Source: Gaertneriomyces semiglobifer (lineage: Eukaryota; Chytridiomycota; Chytridiomycetes; Spizellomycetales; Spizellomycetaceae). Taken from it: a stretch of DNA of 64,000 nucleotides. The notes beneath the pieces were generated by a model. That model was given only the letters and a program-made list of their open reading frames with translations. It did no database searches and was not told where the DNA came from. Numbering within the stretch: position 1 is the first letter of the stretch; each line of letters opens with the position of its first letter. Below are positions 11,689 through 22,210 of this stretch, one piece after another. The DNA lies in assembly GCA_025558075.1 (NCBI GenBank), contig JAHLKF010000019.1, positions 124,001 through 188,000 on the forward strand, given 5' to 3'. A program made the position numbers and the translations under genes.

Positions 11689-13047
11689 TTACGCGGAGCG
11701 CCCATGACACTTCGCCTTGGATTTCAAAACTTCCAACAAATGCCGGTGAAAGTCGGGAACGCCGTCATAACCGGGACCTTCACAAACCAACCGGTAAATA
11801 TTCCAAAACAAAATTTGTTTTACAGCACCGGTAACTCACAGTAATTGATATCGATGAGAAACCATCGCCCCGTTTCTTTCTCTACCACAATGTCCAACCC
11901 AAATAAGGTGAGACCCAGTTTGTGTGTCACAGCCTCCACAATCTTCTGAACCTTGCGTTCATCCAATTTCAACGCGCGTGCTTCCTTCCGTGTCTGATCA
12001 TCCAGTGCAAAAGCACCAGCAAAAGGACTATCGGATCCTTCAAACGATTTCGGAATTCGTTGCGAGTCAAACGGAAATATGGGTTCATCGTTGGATACAT
12101 CTCGGAAAGATGGACGGACAACAGTATGGATATGAGACCCCACAACGAAGACCTTGTGGATGATGCCGGAGTGATTTACCCAACGTTGAAGAAGATATGA
12201 CGTCGTTTTCCCAGTCGAGGACAGATGCGAAAGCGCTTCCGCAAGCTGTGCGAATCTTGGAATGACTATCATCTGCCGTACGCTGGTTATCACACCGCGG
12301 CTAGGAAGCTCTCGAGACGGGTGCGTACCTCGTGAGCAGCTTGCGATGATGCCGCCGTAAGATTCTTTAAAACTAGTCGCAGGTCAGTCCTTGCGAAAGG
12401 ATATTCCCCAACATGATAGCACTCACTGGCAGGGAAACCCACTTGTCCTTCTGCTTTTTTCAACATCTCCTCCTGGCTCAGCACCGCAAACGGTGCGGTG
12501 TAGAACAGCGGCTCTACAATAACATCCTTCAGGTTCGTGCTCTTGGTAGCGTAAATCACTTCAAGGTACCGTCAATATCGGTGCCTGCGATCTCTCCTAG
12601 GGCGCGAGCCATCTCATCCCTGCTTCTCAAAGGCTGGATTGCCGAGATAGGATCCACAACAGCGACATCGGATGCTTCCACATATTGCTAGGCGTCGGAA
12701 ATGTAACATTAATGGTATGCCAGCGCATGAATTCCGGCCTGGCAGTCATCGGACCTGGAATCGCTTCATGATCTGTTGTGCATTCGTGTCGCCGTCATCC
12801 GCCTGGTCCACCAGCAACATCAACTTTTGCACCACCACATCTGCCTCGTCGAGACACGAGCAATCATGGTCGAGATCTAAGAGGGTTACAGTTGCGCCGT
12901 GTGAGCTAGGTACCAGCTGCCCGTTAGCGTTTCCGCACGTCTTCTGGAGGGCGCCACCGTGACATACCTCGCATATTCTGCAAAGCCCTTCCAACCCCCC
13001 CTTGCCAGTTTGTTCCCAGTGAATAGAAGGCATATACGGAGTGTCAT
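11689..13047 (-). CDS. ITPK1: Inositol-tetrakisphosphate 1-kinase / inositol trisphosphate 5/6-kinase
   Basis: Seven exons (13047-12968, 12905-12755, 12687-12570, 12513-12427, 12372-12329, 12272-11840, 11777-11689) join in frame to 333 residues, close to other ITPKs. The N terminus LLFTGNKLARGGWKGFAEYA and DEADVVVQKL match the family's first Rossmann-like unit. Then VVDPISAIQPLRSRDEMA, the EPLFYTAPFAVLS block and VGFPAILKNLTAASSQAAHEM follow, the last corresponding to the ATP-grasp lysine strand. The large exon carries LLQRWVNHSGIIHKVFVVG, VVRPSFRD and LFGLDIVVEKETGRWFLIDIN, and the last exon supplies PGYDGVPDFHRHLLEVL, so the Mg-binding DIN..PGY motif is split by the final intron. The enzyme phosphorylates inositol phosphates in the route to InsP6. 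The donor of intron 2 (gtccga) is unusual. It shares a 112-bp divergent promoter with the RAD51AP1-like gene. Confidence 0.85.
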
Positions 13048-13159
13048 GATAGGAGCTCTATTAGGTGGTGCAAGGGATCTGCCTGGCAGTTAGTCTTGGC
13101 ACGCCCGCGAGAAGTGCTGGATCTACTTCATCGACTTTCGTGGTCCCTCAACCAAAAAC
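13048..13159. promoter_or_regulatory. Short divergent promoter, ITPK / RAD51AP1-like
   Basis: Only 112 bases separate the start codons of the minus-strand ITPK gene (13047) and the plus-strand RAD51AP1-like gene (13160), so both promoters and 5' leaders must lie here or overlap. No TATA box is evident. Confidence 0.5.
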
Positions 13160-14236
13160 ATGTCTCGACCTCAACGGAAAAGAAAGGAAGTCATTTATAA
13201 AGAAGTAACGTCCCTAGACGGCGACGAAAATGACTACCAACCATCCTCGCCAAAGAAACAGAAGCCATCGAGAAAGGCTGCAGAGAAGACCCAGAAAGCC
13301 AATGCCGCCAGTCCCGGGGCACGGCAGGAGAACGGTGGACGATTAAGCGTTAGGGTATTTACTTTCCTTCACTATCTCCATTAAAAAACCTGTCATTTAC
13401 GTTGTGCGGTTTAGGAACGGAGGGAGCAAGCAGACCTCGCACTCGCTCTTCGACTGTCAGCATCAGAAAATGGAGGTGATGCAATATCTGAACCTGTACC
13501 GGCAGCAGATGAGGATCCATTATTGGCGTACGATACTGCCAAACCTAGATCAAAAGCAAAGCCGAGGAAAAGTGGAGGAGAAGACCTGGAAACAGGTATG
13601 AGGTTTTCAAATGGTGGCTCACCCCAGCGTAGACTTACGAAGACCTTTGAAGAAACAAAACGATCTACCTCCGATAATAGTAGTCAACATGAAGAAGAAC
13701 TTTCAGACGTTGAGTCAGCAGATGAAGATGATGAAGAAGACTTTGATTTTGTAAGTGGAAGTGCATAACTTGGTAATGGGGCGCCCAATTCTTAGTTTGT
13801 AACGTTTTACTTACCACAGAAGTCAAAGTCGAAGCGAAAACTAAAGTCGACGCCTAAAGAGGCAGCACCTAAACCCACGTCAAAGGTGATGTCCCGTGTT
13901 CAACTTGAACCAGCGAAAACACGGCAATCACGCCCGGCGTCCAAAGCAAAAAGGGATACGGAATCATCGAGTGTGATTGCACCAATCCTAGAACACGCGA
14001 TTACACGGCCAAACCCACTTGCACCCGTCACTCCAGGAAAGATCGCTATGCGGACGCCGGCTACCGCATCAACGCCACAATTAGAGCAAAGCGCTCAACC
14101 GGAAGCCACCAGCACATTCACATCATGCAATTCTTCAATTTTGCCGCCATACATCAACAAGCTGCCTATCCGCATAGGGCTTTCAAGAAAAGTATCAAAG
14201 CCATTATTGAAGACGATTGGGCGAAAGCAGCCCTAA
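13160..14236 (+). CDS. RAD51AP1: RAD51AP1-like homologous-recombination accessory protein
   Basis: Three exons (13160-13354, 13415-13750, 13820-14236) give 315 residues in frame. Most of the protein is disordered, basic and Ser/Pro-rich, with an acidic run ending EDDEEDFDF. Three short motifs line up, in order, with vertebrate RAD51AP1: the N-terminal MSRPQRKRKEVIYKE (family M.RP.R.KK.V.Y), the central EQADLALALRLSA (family RDLEVALALS), and near the C terminus LPIRIGLSRKVSKPLLK (family SLRLGLSR...KPLH), the RAD51-binding motif. The vertebrate protein binds DNA and RAD51 and stimulates strand invasion; that role is inferred here. The motifs are short, so the assignment is good but not certain. 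Confidence 0.65.
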
Positions 14237-14369
14237 CATTGAAGTTCACGCGCCCCAAGCATGGTTCGTAAATTGTCGTATTCATTGAATATTCAAACAA
14301 AAGATATCATACCAGCGCAAAATCGCGCTCACCATATCATACATATACATACATACGTGGTTTGCAAAT

Positions 14370-16014
14370 TTATTCTTGCTTCTCATCGTCTTCTTTCGCT
14401 TCAGTGGGCTCCTCATCCACTTCCATCTTATCTCCGTCATCACTTTTTCCATTCTCTTTAGTGTCCATTTCATCTTCACCAGTGGCCTTTTCATCTTTGG
14501 CTTCTGCACCATTATCAGTGCCCTCGTCCCTATCCTTCGGCTGGTCCTCGTCCGCCGTTTTTGTATCCTTCCCTCCTGACGCGACGACTTCTTCATTTTC
14601 CTCCTGCTCTTCCTTACGGCCCTTGTGTAATCCGGCCTCTTCCCCAATCTTCTTCAATTTGGCATGTAGTGCCAAACTCCTCTCAACAAGTTTGTCTTTG
14701 TCATCCGAGATCTCCAGCCTCGTCATAAATTTGATGACCTTGGCAATTTTGCTCTCTGTAAGCAAAGCTATAGTGTAATCGAAGTTCTCAAGCTCTAGGA
14801 ATTTTTTAGAAACTTCCTCGTATTCCTTTTCCTACGGCAGCGAACATTTAGAGTGACGCTTTGGCATACTCGGAGAACAGTCACGACTTACATCCACAGC
14901 TTCACCAGGCTTGCCATCGTGTGCTTTTATGAACGGCTGGAGCTTGCTTCTGATTCTCATGAGTCGCTCTACAAGGCAGCTGCGGTTATTGATGAACGTG
15001 AACAGCGAGATGTATTGACAAACATACTCAAAGCAACATCATGGTCGGATTCATCGTCGTTCCTCTTTCTTTTATCTTCACCGTCAGACATGCCATTCTC
15101 ATCATCTGCATCCCTCTTCTTCCTGCTGCGCTTGACCGGAGTTTCGGGCTCATCATCAGAATACTCGATAGTTTTCTTCTTAGGAGTCTTCGGAGTTTTG
15201 GACGCAGATTTTGGAGTCTTGGATTTACTCTCCTCCTTCTTGGATTTCTTCTTTGAACTGCCTGCGTCGCCTACGGATGCGCGTCGCTTGGCAGGCGTCG
15301 CACTCTTCTTCTTTTTACGCTCCTCAGCTTCCGCAATCTCTCTCTCAATTATAGACGGGTCCTCAGCTTCCTTTAAGGCTTTAACAAATAATGTGGTCTT
15401 ATTCTTTGTTGATAGATTGTCTTTGTGTTCCTCAAAAGGCTTCAGATCCACCGGTGTAAACCAAGCGTAATCACGTGAGCCGTAGAAAAACACTGGGAAC
15501 TGAACACTGGTTCCACGCTTCTGCGCTTTAACTTCTTCCGGAAGTTCTGCCTCGTCTTGTACCTGTAGGACAGTACCAGAAAAATCATGAGTCGAAAAAA
15601 GACGAGCTTCTCACACTGAGGTTCCAATGTTCATACCTTTGCTGGCCACCAGGGATATCCCTTGAGTTTAGCCCATACAAGGTCTCCCACTGCGTAGTCA
15701 TTCTTTACATTCTCTTCCTCTTCTCCGCGTTTCGCCGACTTGGGAGTCTTGGGTGTCCTTGGCGCAGATTTGGGTGTCTTTGGTGTTTTCGGGGGCTTAT
15801 CATCTGCGCTCTCCTTGTCTTCAGACTCCTCGACATTGTCATCAGCAGTATCAGCAGAGTTCTCGTCGTCCTTTGTCTCGTCCCCGGCACAGGTTCCGTT
15901 GGCCGGGCTAGACTCTGGCTCCTGTGTTGCTGGCTCCTCAGCCGTGGTATCCTCGGTGGTATCATTGGATTCTTGCGTAGCAGACCGCTGCTGCTCTTTC
16001 TCCGCCTTACTCAT
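14370..16014 (-). CDS. PWWP-domain chromatin protein with LEDGF-type integrase-binding domain
   Basis: Four exons (16014-15637, 15562-15028, 14968-14892, 14831-14370) give 483 residues. The start at 16014 (MSKAEKEQQ) is the first Met. An acidic N-terminal tail with TPKTPKS repeats precedes a PWWP domain, split by intron 1: YAVGDLVWAKLKGYPWWPAK, then SVQFPVFFYGSRDYAWFTP. A long Lys/Ser-rich region contains KTPK repeats and likely nuclear localisation signals. Exons 3 and 4 rebuild a helical domain (LKRLMRIRSKLQPFIK, LENFDYTIALL, ESKIAKVIKFMTRL, LVERSLALHAKLKKI) whose pattern follows the integrase-binding domain of LEDGF/HRP2 and TFIIS-N-like folds. The tail is acidic. The PWWP should bind methylated H3K36 nucleosomes in transcribed genes while the helical domain binds partner peptides; this comes from the family. 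Confidence 0.75.
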
Positions 16015-16509
16015 CTTGCTGTTTGGGATGGGCGAAAATAGTCCGTCAGACAACAAGATTCCGATGGTTCAACCCTCACGCGGCGCTTCACCTGTTCTGA
16101 ATATCCAAAAGCCCGACCGAACAGACAGAGCGTTATTCCACACCTAATGTTCCAACAACCGGTCGCGATGGCTCTCAATGGAAATGCCTGCTCAAGGATG
16201 TGCTATAGTGTGCGTTTGCGTTGGGAATGAACAGATCTTGAACCGAGCGTCGCGGACAGACACCCTCGTCCGAGTGGGTCACGTGATGAGCGTATTATGT
16301 AATGATGTTGCTATGGCAATACACTTGAGGGCAAGGTCAAGATCGTCGGTTGGAGAACATTTGGTTGAACGGGAGAGCGTTATTAACGAGTGTTGAGGCG
16401 AGGGCATATCAGTGGGCGCACGAACCAGACCGTCCGCAGGCAGGGATTTAGAAGTCATTCTGCTGTGTTTAAAACAACCCCCATCGGCAATAACTGGAAG
16501 CTGCCCAAC
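16015..16509. other. Divergent intergenic region
   Basis: About 495 bases between the PWWP gene (minus, start 16014) and the Mhr1/mL67-like gene (plus, start 16510). No coding pattern, tRNA or repeat recognised. A gtcacgtgatga string near 16278-16289 contains the E-box CACGTG. Confidence 0.45.
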
Positions 16510-17249
16510 ATGACCAATCTCTACCTCTTTCGAAACCAAGTCACCTCACAGGCACTGGTGTCAACCGTGTTCCGTATCAAAGTAAGTGTCTGCCACACGA
16601 TGGACATTGGAAAAGACCCGTCGACTTATTGCTTTGTTGGTTTCTGTCTTGCCAGCCAGCCCATTTAAGCCAAGTCGGTCAACATCGAGCAGAAGTCAGG
16701 CCGCGACCGGATCACTGGGTCCCTTTTGCCGTGCTGACGAACCTTCAACCATGGACCGTTGAAGCGCTCAACAAAACTCTTACCTCTTCCACCAGTCACA
16801 TCAAACCGTTAGGCAAACACACGCTCCCACTCCCAGCAAACCGTAACCCGTTTTCCATCAACACATCGAAACCACTAGACCCCTTAGCTTTGCGGTTACC
16901 GAATCCGAAAAAGTTCACAGGTCGAGATTGGAAAGCTCAATGGCAAGCACCAGAAGAAGTGCGGAAAAAGGTCATCGCTTTGTGTAGGGCATTGACGCAG
17001 TCGGTAGCTGTACGAGAAGAGGTTGCTTCAGCAGTTGGGAAAACCGTGGCGATTCATTGGGAGCGAGATGAATATATTAATCTTATCGACAGTGCCGATG
17101 ACACGACCCCGCTTGCATGGCCAGAGTATGTGGAACACCGTAAACTGCGATTGATACGGAATAGATTTCCCGAGGTGGATGGCTTTGACATGAAAAGGCT
17201 TGACGACGTACGGACAGCTACGCCAGCGGCCAATGCTGAGAGCCAATAA
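16510..17249 (+). CDS. MHR1: Mhr1/mL67-like mitochondrial ribosomal protein
   Basis: Two exons (16510-16581 and 16656-17249; intron gtaagt..gccag, phase 0) give 221 residues. The first exon begins MTNLYLFRNQVTSQALVST, matching the YLFRN..T.QVL.S opening of fungal Mhr1/MRPL67 proteins. The second continues PAHLSQVGQHRAEVRPRPDHW.PFAVL, matching the family's RPA.LRKD.W.P segment. In yeast this protein is a large-subunit mitoribosomal component also implicated in mtDNA recombination. The rest is basic with helices and no obvious further domain. The gene is spliced so that its conserved start is lost if the long second frame is read alone. Confidence 0.6.
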
Positions 17250-17399
17250 AGAGCAATTCTCGAAACAGGCCACTTGGCTGGCACGTTCCTGTAGCATAGC
17301 TTTGTAAGTAATGGTCATGAGCCAGCACATAGTAGATAGTCATAGGTACTGCAGCAACAAGTCGTAATACTATTATGGTATGGGCGTCGACTGATTCCT

Positions 17400-17945
17400 A
17401 ATGAGAACGGATGCATCGCTGGCGTCACATCTGCCGCTTCTGGGCCACGCAGTCTCAAAAAATAGAAGTGCTTTGTGCCTGCCTGGATCTGGAGAAGAAC
17501 TTCACACCGTTGCCGTTGACGACGCATATGGAAAATGCAAACGTTCATCTTCAACATGGAGATGTCTGCCACGCATGCAGTGCGGCCCTTGCCGCGCCTT
17601 CGTTTCGTGACGTACATCTACTTTCAAGAAGAGGAAGACGTCCCCTATCTGATGCATGTGGTTGAACTTTGGAAACTGTATGGAAATTGAATCGTTGATT
17701 GAGAGCTACTTCAACAAAAGTGATCCTCGGATTCAGCGTGTGGACGGAAAAGGAGGCCAGTGCGTGTTTGTAAATCTCTTCCTACTTTTGGCTTTCTCTG
17801 ATTGCTCTGGGCTGCAGCTTCACCCTACAAGCCCTCCTCCCGCATTCCCAAGACAAAGTCCTTCGAGTGTTCCTGTCGCCTGATAACACGATCAATAGTT
17901 TCCTGAAAGCTAAAAGCAAGAGGTATTGGCGCAAATGTGAGTATC
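17400..17945 (+). other. Possible fragmented BAH-like coding region
   Basis: Several short coding-like blocks occur in different frames. One reads VHLQHGDVCHA, another EEEDVPYLMHVVELWK, resembling the GD.VY and (P)YI..I..LWE strands that open a BAH domain. A further block before a gtgagt donor reads RVFLSPDNTINSFLKAKSK. I could not join them into one convincing spliced model. It could be a short multi-exon gene, a decayed one, or chance. Confidence 0.2.
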
Positions 17946-18009
17946 CCGGTATGACATCCCCGCACTTGAGGCTCCTTTTCTTTTTGGCATGCAGAGAGCA
18001 ACCAACCTG

Positions 18010-18017
18010 TATAAAAG
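18010..18017 (+). promoter_or_regulatory. Candidate TATA box of the 18170 gene
   Basis: The string tataaaag lies about 150 bases upstream of the start codon at 18170 and matches the TATA consensus. There is no other support. Confidence 0.3.
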
Positions 18018-18169
18018 ACATACGCTAGTCGCCACCAACTTATTATTGAGGACGTCAGTAGCGCAGGCAGCACCTTCCATTACCCCTATCCACCGCCACC
18101 GAAAACAGCACCCAAACCCTCCCCATCTGTATCCTGATTTGAACGACATTTCCGACACAAAAACCCAAA

Positions 18170-18977
18170 ATGGACGTCTTCCACCCTGATCGTTATCGCA
18201 GAAGTGGCAAATCACCCGTAAAAGGAAAGCGGTCTCCAAAAATCCGAAGGGTGGGTGCTGGGGTGAACTAAAATTGGAGAGTGCCATATCTTATGCTTAC
18301 CCTCTAGCGCCATCCCACAAGCAGTACGTCACCACAAACTCAACCTAGCGAACGGCATGTTAGAGAGGAGCCTTTTGCGGAGGAGGCATCAAAGGAATGG
18401 TGAGCTATTCAGATGCGGCGTTTCAGATTCATTATCTATTGTTAAGTGAATGAATACCCTCACTAACACTCTCAAGAACAGGAGCGATGTCACCTACACG
18501 ATAGAAGGAAGCAGGGGCCAAATCTTATCCATTCATTTTGTTCCCTATACGCCGGGTTTAGTGGATTGGAATGATCAGGATCGTGATGATGATCCCGAGG
18601 TGGAGATGGCATTCACGAAGGAGGACCGCATTGTCAGAGTTGGTTTTCTCAACGTAACTCGTGTGCTTCCCCACCTCCTGGACCACAATGCAGATCTTAA
18701 CCATAAACCACCCTTTGTCTTAAAAGGCGAGTATGATCGGGGGACGGACGTATTGCAGGTTAGATTTGTAGATGAGGAGATAAGGGGTATGCCAACTGTG
18801 CAGGAGACGTTTGATCCCGATGTGAGGTTGTTGCTCAATGAGCAGGAGTTGATTTACGGATTTGTTGTTCAAAATGCGGAAAGTAGGGTCGCGGAGGAAC
18901 CTGAGGAAACAGAGAAGGTGCAACTGCTGGCAGAGGCGGAGGCGGAGCTGGAAAAAAGGAAGGATTGGTTTGCATAA
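18170..18977 (+). CDS. C20orf27-like (UPF0687-type) protein
   Basis: Three exons (18170-18250, 18308-18399, 18482-18977) give 222 residues. The first two exons encode a basic, Ser/Pro-rich disordered lead (MDVFHPDRYRRSGKSPVKGK). The third begins with W-SDVTYTIEGSRGQILSIHF and has a beta-rich core with IVRVGFLNVTRVLPHLL, PPFVLKGEYDRGTDVLQVRF and LIYGFVV. This recalls the vertebrate C20orf27/ADISSP pattern (LVKVGFLKI..., then VKCEY... V..E), a small beta-sandwich family of poorly known function. The tail is Glu-rich. Homology is suggested by pattern only and needs a profile comparison; the gene itself is well supported by splicing and composition. Confidence 0.5.
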
Positions 18978-19208
18978 TTTTCCCTTTGGTGGTAAATAAA
19001 GGGTATACACATTTGAGCAAGCTGCATAAAAAGCAAGATGCCGTATGGTTTTGTTTGCTCAATCCCATCGAATTTTACGTGGTATCCGCAGACCCAACCG
19101 GTGCAGCATAGACATCAATACTCGCCTTTCGGCCTAACAAACCATCGCTCGCTCACTGACCAAGGAAAATGGTACTCTGTCCCGTTCATGAATGGACGGC
19201 TACATAGC

Positions 19209-20420
19209 TCATGGACACGATTCAGCTATCAAAGTTGTCTCACATACCTGACACAATTCACATGGCAAACTTGACTCACATATCACAAGCAGTGGATGGA
19301 GGCCACAAAAGCGGCCCAGCAATCCCTTGTTGTCAACACGGAACGATGCCATAATGAGCATGGCAAATTCAGTAGATCGAACCTGGTCGCGCAAGAGGTG
19401 TAGAAGGGTTACGCTCCCATTACCCGCAGCAACGATGTTTCTTATCAAAGCTTCTCGCTGATTCTGGAAAACATCGGCGACCTTTTTGTCGTTCTCAACC
19501 GCGGCCCCAGCACGCTCACAGGCCCCATTTTCCGTGCCCCATCTTTGTCCTCATGAACGCTAAGGCGGCAGAACACCCAGTCAATGTGGTATTCTTCTTA
19601 GTTGTTATGGTCACCGCATTCTCTTCGACGAAACCGTGAGGCGCGCGAAACTGGATCCCCGAAGTGACGGTCAAAGATACTGTGATAAATCCTGAAAAGA
19701 CGGCTCATGTACACTACATCGCCTTGGCGCTCGGTGCAGCTCATGCTGCCAAGCTGATTGATGGCTTCGTGCCTGGTTTTCAACAAGTCGACGATGTAAA
19801 GAACTCCACATTTTCTGGATCAGCCTTTGTCAGATCGTAGTTGGTACTGGACATGTTTCTCCCAAAAAGAATCAAGACCGGCTCTGTAGACGACTTCTTG
19901 CAACCAATAATCGTATCCACCTGATGACAAACGCCATACGTTCCCCGGAGTGTAGCTTGACACCCACACTTGAAGAGTTCTTCAGGCGTCAATTTAAACA
20001 ACGTCTGAAGTAGATTGTTGGCGGGTTCAGATATTGATTGTTATGTGCTTTCCGCAAGACAATCCTTGATGAAGGATCGTATGTCCTTCTCGTCTGATTC
20101 CTCTAGTCTCATATCTCCAAACCGAAAAGTTCATTGACACAGAAATTAGAACTGATCGAAAGTTCCCTAGCGGCCAGGTCGAGAGCAGCCGCACGGACAC
20201 TAATATTGCCAACGTGCAGGCTTCCATAAGGCAGCGTCAGAGCATCTGCAGCGGTGGGGGAGGAGGAGCAAAGAGGATCTCGGCGGCCGATACGGGCTGA
20301 ACCCAAGCATCAGGCGGGCGCCCGCCAATCCACAGGTGTCACAAGCGCTAAAAGGAGCGCATCCACTTATCAAGGCTTTCAATCCCCATGCGTCGTGAGT
20401 CCTGCGCTCTTACGCACAGG
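19209..20420 (-). pseudogene. Decayed coding region
   Basis: Coding-like blocks on the minus strand follow one another but are broken by stops and frame changes. One frame reads LEESDEKDIRSFIKDCLAES, meets TAA, then continues in the same frame with EPANNLLQTLFKLTPEELF and GVCHQVDTIIGCKK before another stop. Upstream, in a different frame, is NISVRAAALDLAARELSIS; downstream are a HEAINQLGSM block and, in yet another frame, ENDKKVADVFQNQREALIRN. No normal intron restores the frame at the TAA. The family is not recognised; it could be a lineage-specific expanded gene or an effector-like family member that has died. Confidence 0.4.
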
Positions 20421-21274
20421 CTGAAGCATATCCTTCGGCAATATGGCGTGGATAGGCCCTACTGCTACTTCTGTCCTACTGTACTTCATGTCGCCGCATG
20501 TCGATGTACGGCCAAAAAACCGATGGCTCCATTATGCAGACGATGAGAAGCCACCTCCAGGGGTATGAGGTTCCTGGCGATGCTGAAGAATAGCACAAGA
20601 CCCACGGAAGTTTCATACGTCGACGAGGATCCCATGTGAAGTCTGACCAAGGATGGGATTTGGACATTGCCGCCCGATGGTTTCTCAATACGCCTCCACC
20701 GACGACATCTATCAAAATCGCTTCTTCGCCAGATCATTACAAGTTCTCGTGGCTGGCTGCACCATAGCCCTGTTTTCCCCATACACGCACGGTGAACTGT
20801 TGTATTGTTCCTCCGATGAGGCCACTCAAGAACGATTGTGCACATGGACATCACAGTCAAGAGAGACAGTTGCTTTCCTGGTTTTGTGAGGGTGGGTATT
20901 CCACTGAACCATTGCACAAGAGCAAGACCAAGCTTGTGTCAAATTCAGCTCATGTCCAACATCCTGACTTGTTGCTTTCACTAGAAACATTCACATGTTA
21001 CAATACGTCTCCCTTCACAAGCTGCCACTGTCCCTTCAATGAATGGCTACCGAGTGTCACGGTCACTGTGCTGGGATTTGCACCTGCCCGCCGTTTAGAA
21101 CGAGTAAGCTTGCGATCGCCCCACGTTTCTCGTCGGAAAAGGTCAGTCAAGGTTGCCTAACGTTCACGTTCAAATGCTCACCAACAAATACAAGAATCAC
21201 AAGACTGCTAGAGCAGAGCTCACCACGAAGTACCTCTTCTCGCCGGCGGTGTTGTGTTGGGGGTGTAGCGTTGT

Positions 21275-21490
21275 ATTGAGGAGGTCGATATGTGCTGGGG
21301 AGGGTTGTTGTTTGTTGAGGAGATTGAGATGCTGTGAGGAGGTCGAGTACATTGAAGATCGCTGATGTTTGTTGAAGTGGCACTGTGGCGAGTATAAGAG
21401 ATGTGGTGAGGAAGTCGAGTAGTAGAGTTCGTTGAAGAGGTCGGGTTATATTGAGGATTGTTGTTTGTTGAAGTGGATCTGGAGGTGATG
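21275..21490 (+). repeat. Degenerate GT/GA-rich low-complexity repeat
   Basis: The plus strand alternates two motifs with variation: ttgaggaggtcga / gtgaggaagtcgag / gttgaagaggtcggg, and ttgttgtttgttga / tgatgtttgttgaag. Spacing is irregular. On the minus strand it reads as a Gln/Thr/Ser/Pro-rich frame. The flanking 20.4-22.2 kb holds no recognised intact gene. Confidence 0.5.
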
Positions 21491-22210
21491 GGGACGGAGG
21501 GAGGGAAGGCTTTGCGACACCCCCTTTTTATATTCGAGAAGACGGGAATTTCCTCAACTCTTCATTTAACTGTGCCGCCATCTTAATTGCATTGCATCGG
21601 TTGTGTTTTCCCTGATGCCTTGGTCCGGGCGGGCTGCGCTGAATTCTGGAAACGCCGACGCGTGGACCGAGTTCAACGCGCCCGGCGATACCTCCATAGA
21701 TCCAGTAAACAGAACATCCTGCTTCCATCCTCAGACATCCTTCCAATTTTGTATTAGCCTGTCCAAACCCCAATAGACAAGAGCTCTTCAACGAGCCTAA
21801 ACATGCCTTGTAGGTTGTCTGTTTAAACAAGTTTCAATTCGCGTAGGGACGCCTGGGAAAATCGGACCAAACCCAACATTTCACACTTGTCCGGCCGTTT
21901 CTTGCATGGCTGGATCGAGTTAGCAGCGCTGGGCCCTGAATTTCATGTCCGTCACGGAGGTGGATGCTCGCATGACAGGCAATACTTCGCTGGTTCAGTG
22001 GTATGCGTTCATTGCACTCAGTAAGCGCATGTAAGATCGAGAGGGAGCATCGATAATGAGAGCGGTTGATTGATTACGATGCATGTACTTCATATGACTT
22101 CTATGTGGTCTTGATTACGTCCGGATGGTGTATGTACACATGTGCTTTCATTTCAAGCATCTCAAGATTTACACGCAGTTCGCCCCATGGCCCGATGACT
22201 CGATCTTTGT

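Noticed and set aside
14853..15470. 205-residue plus-strand frame rich in Ser/Phe/Leu
   Set aside because: It is the complement of the Lys/Glu/Asp-rich PWWP gene; such composition is the usual mirror of acidic-basic tracts.
21147..21383. Minus-strand Gln/Thr/Ser-rich frame over the GT/GA repeat
   Set aside because: Its composition is explained by the repeat tract itself; no conserved part extends beyond it.
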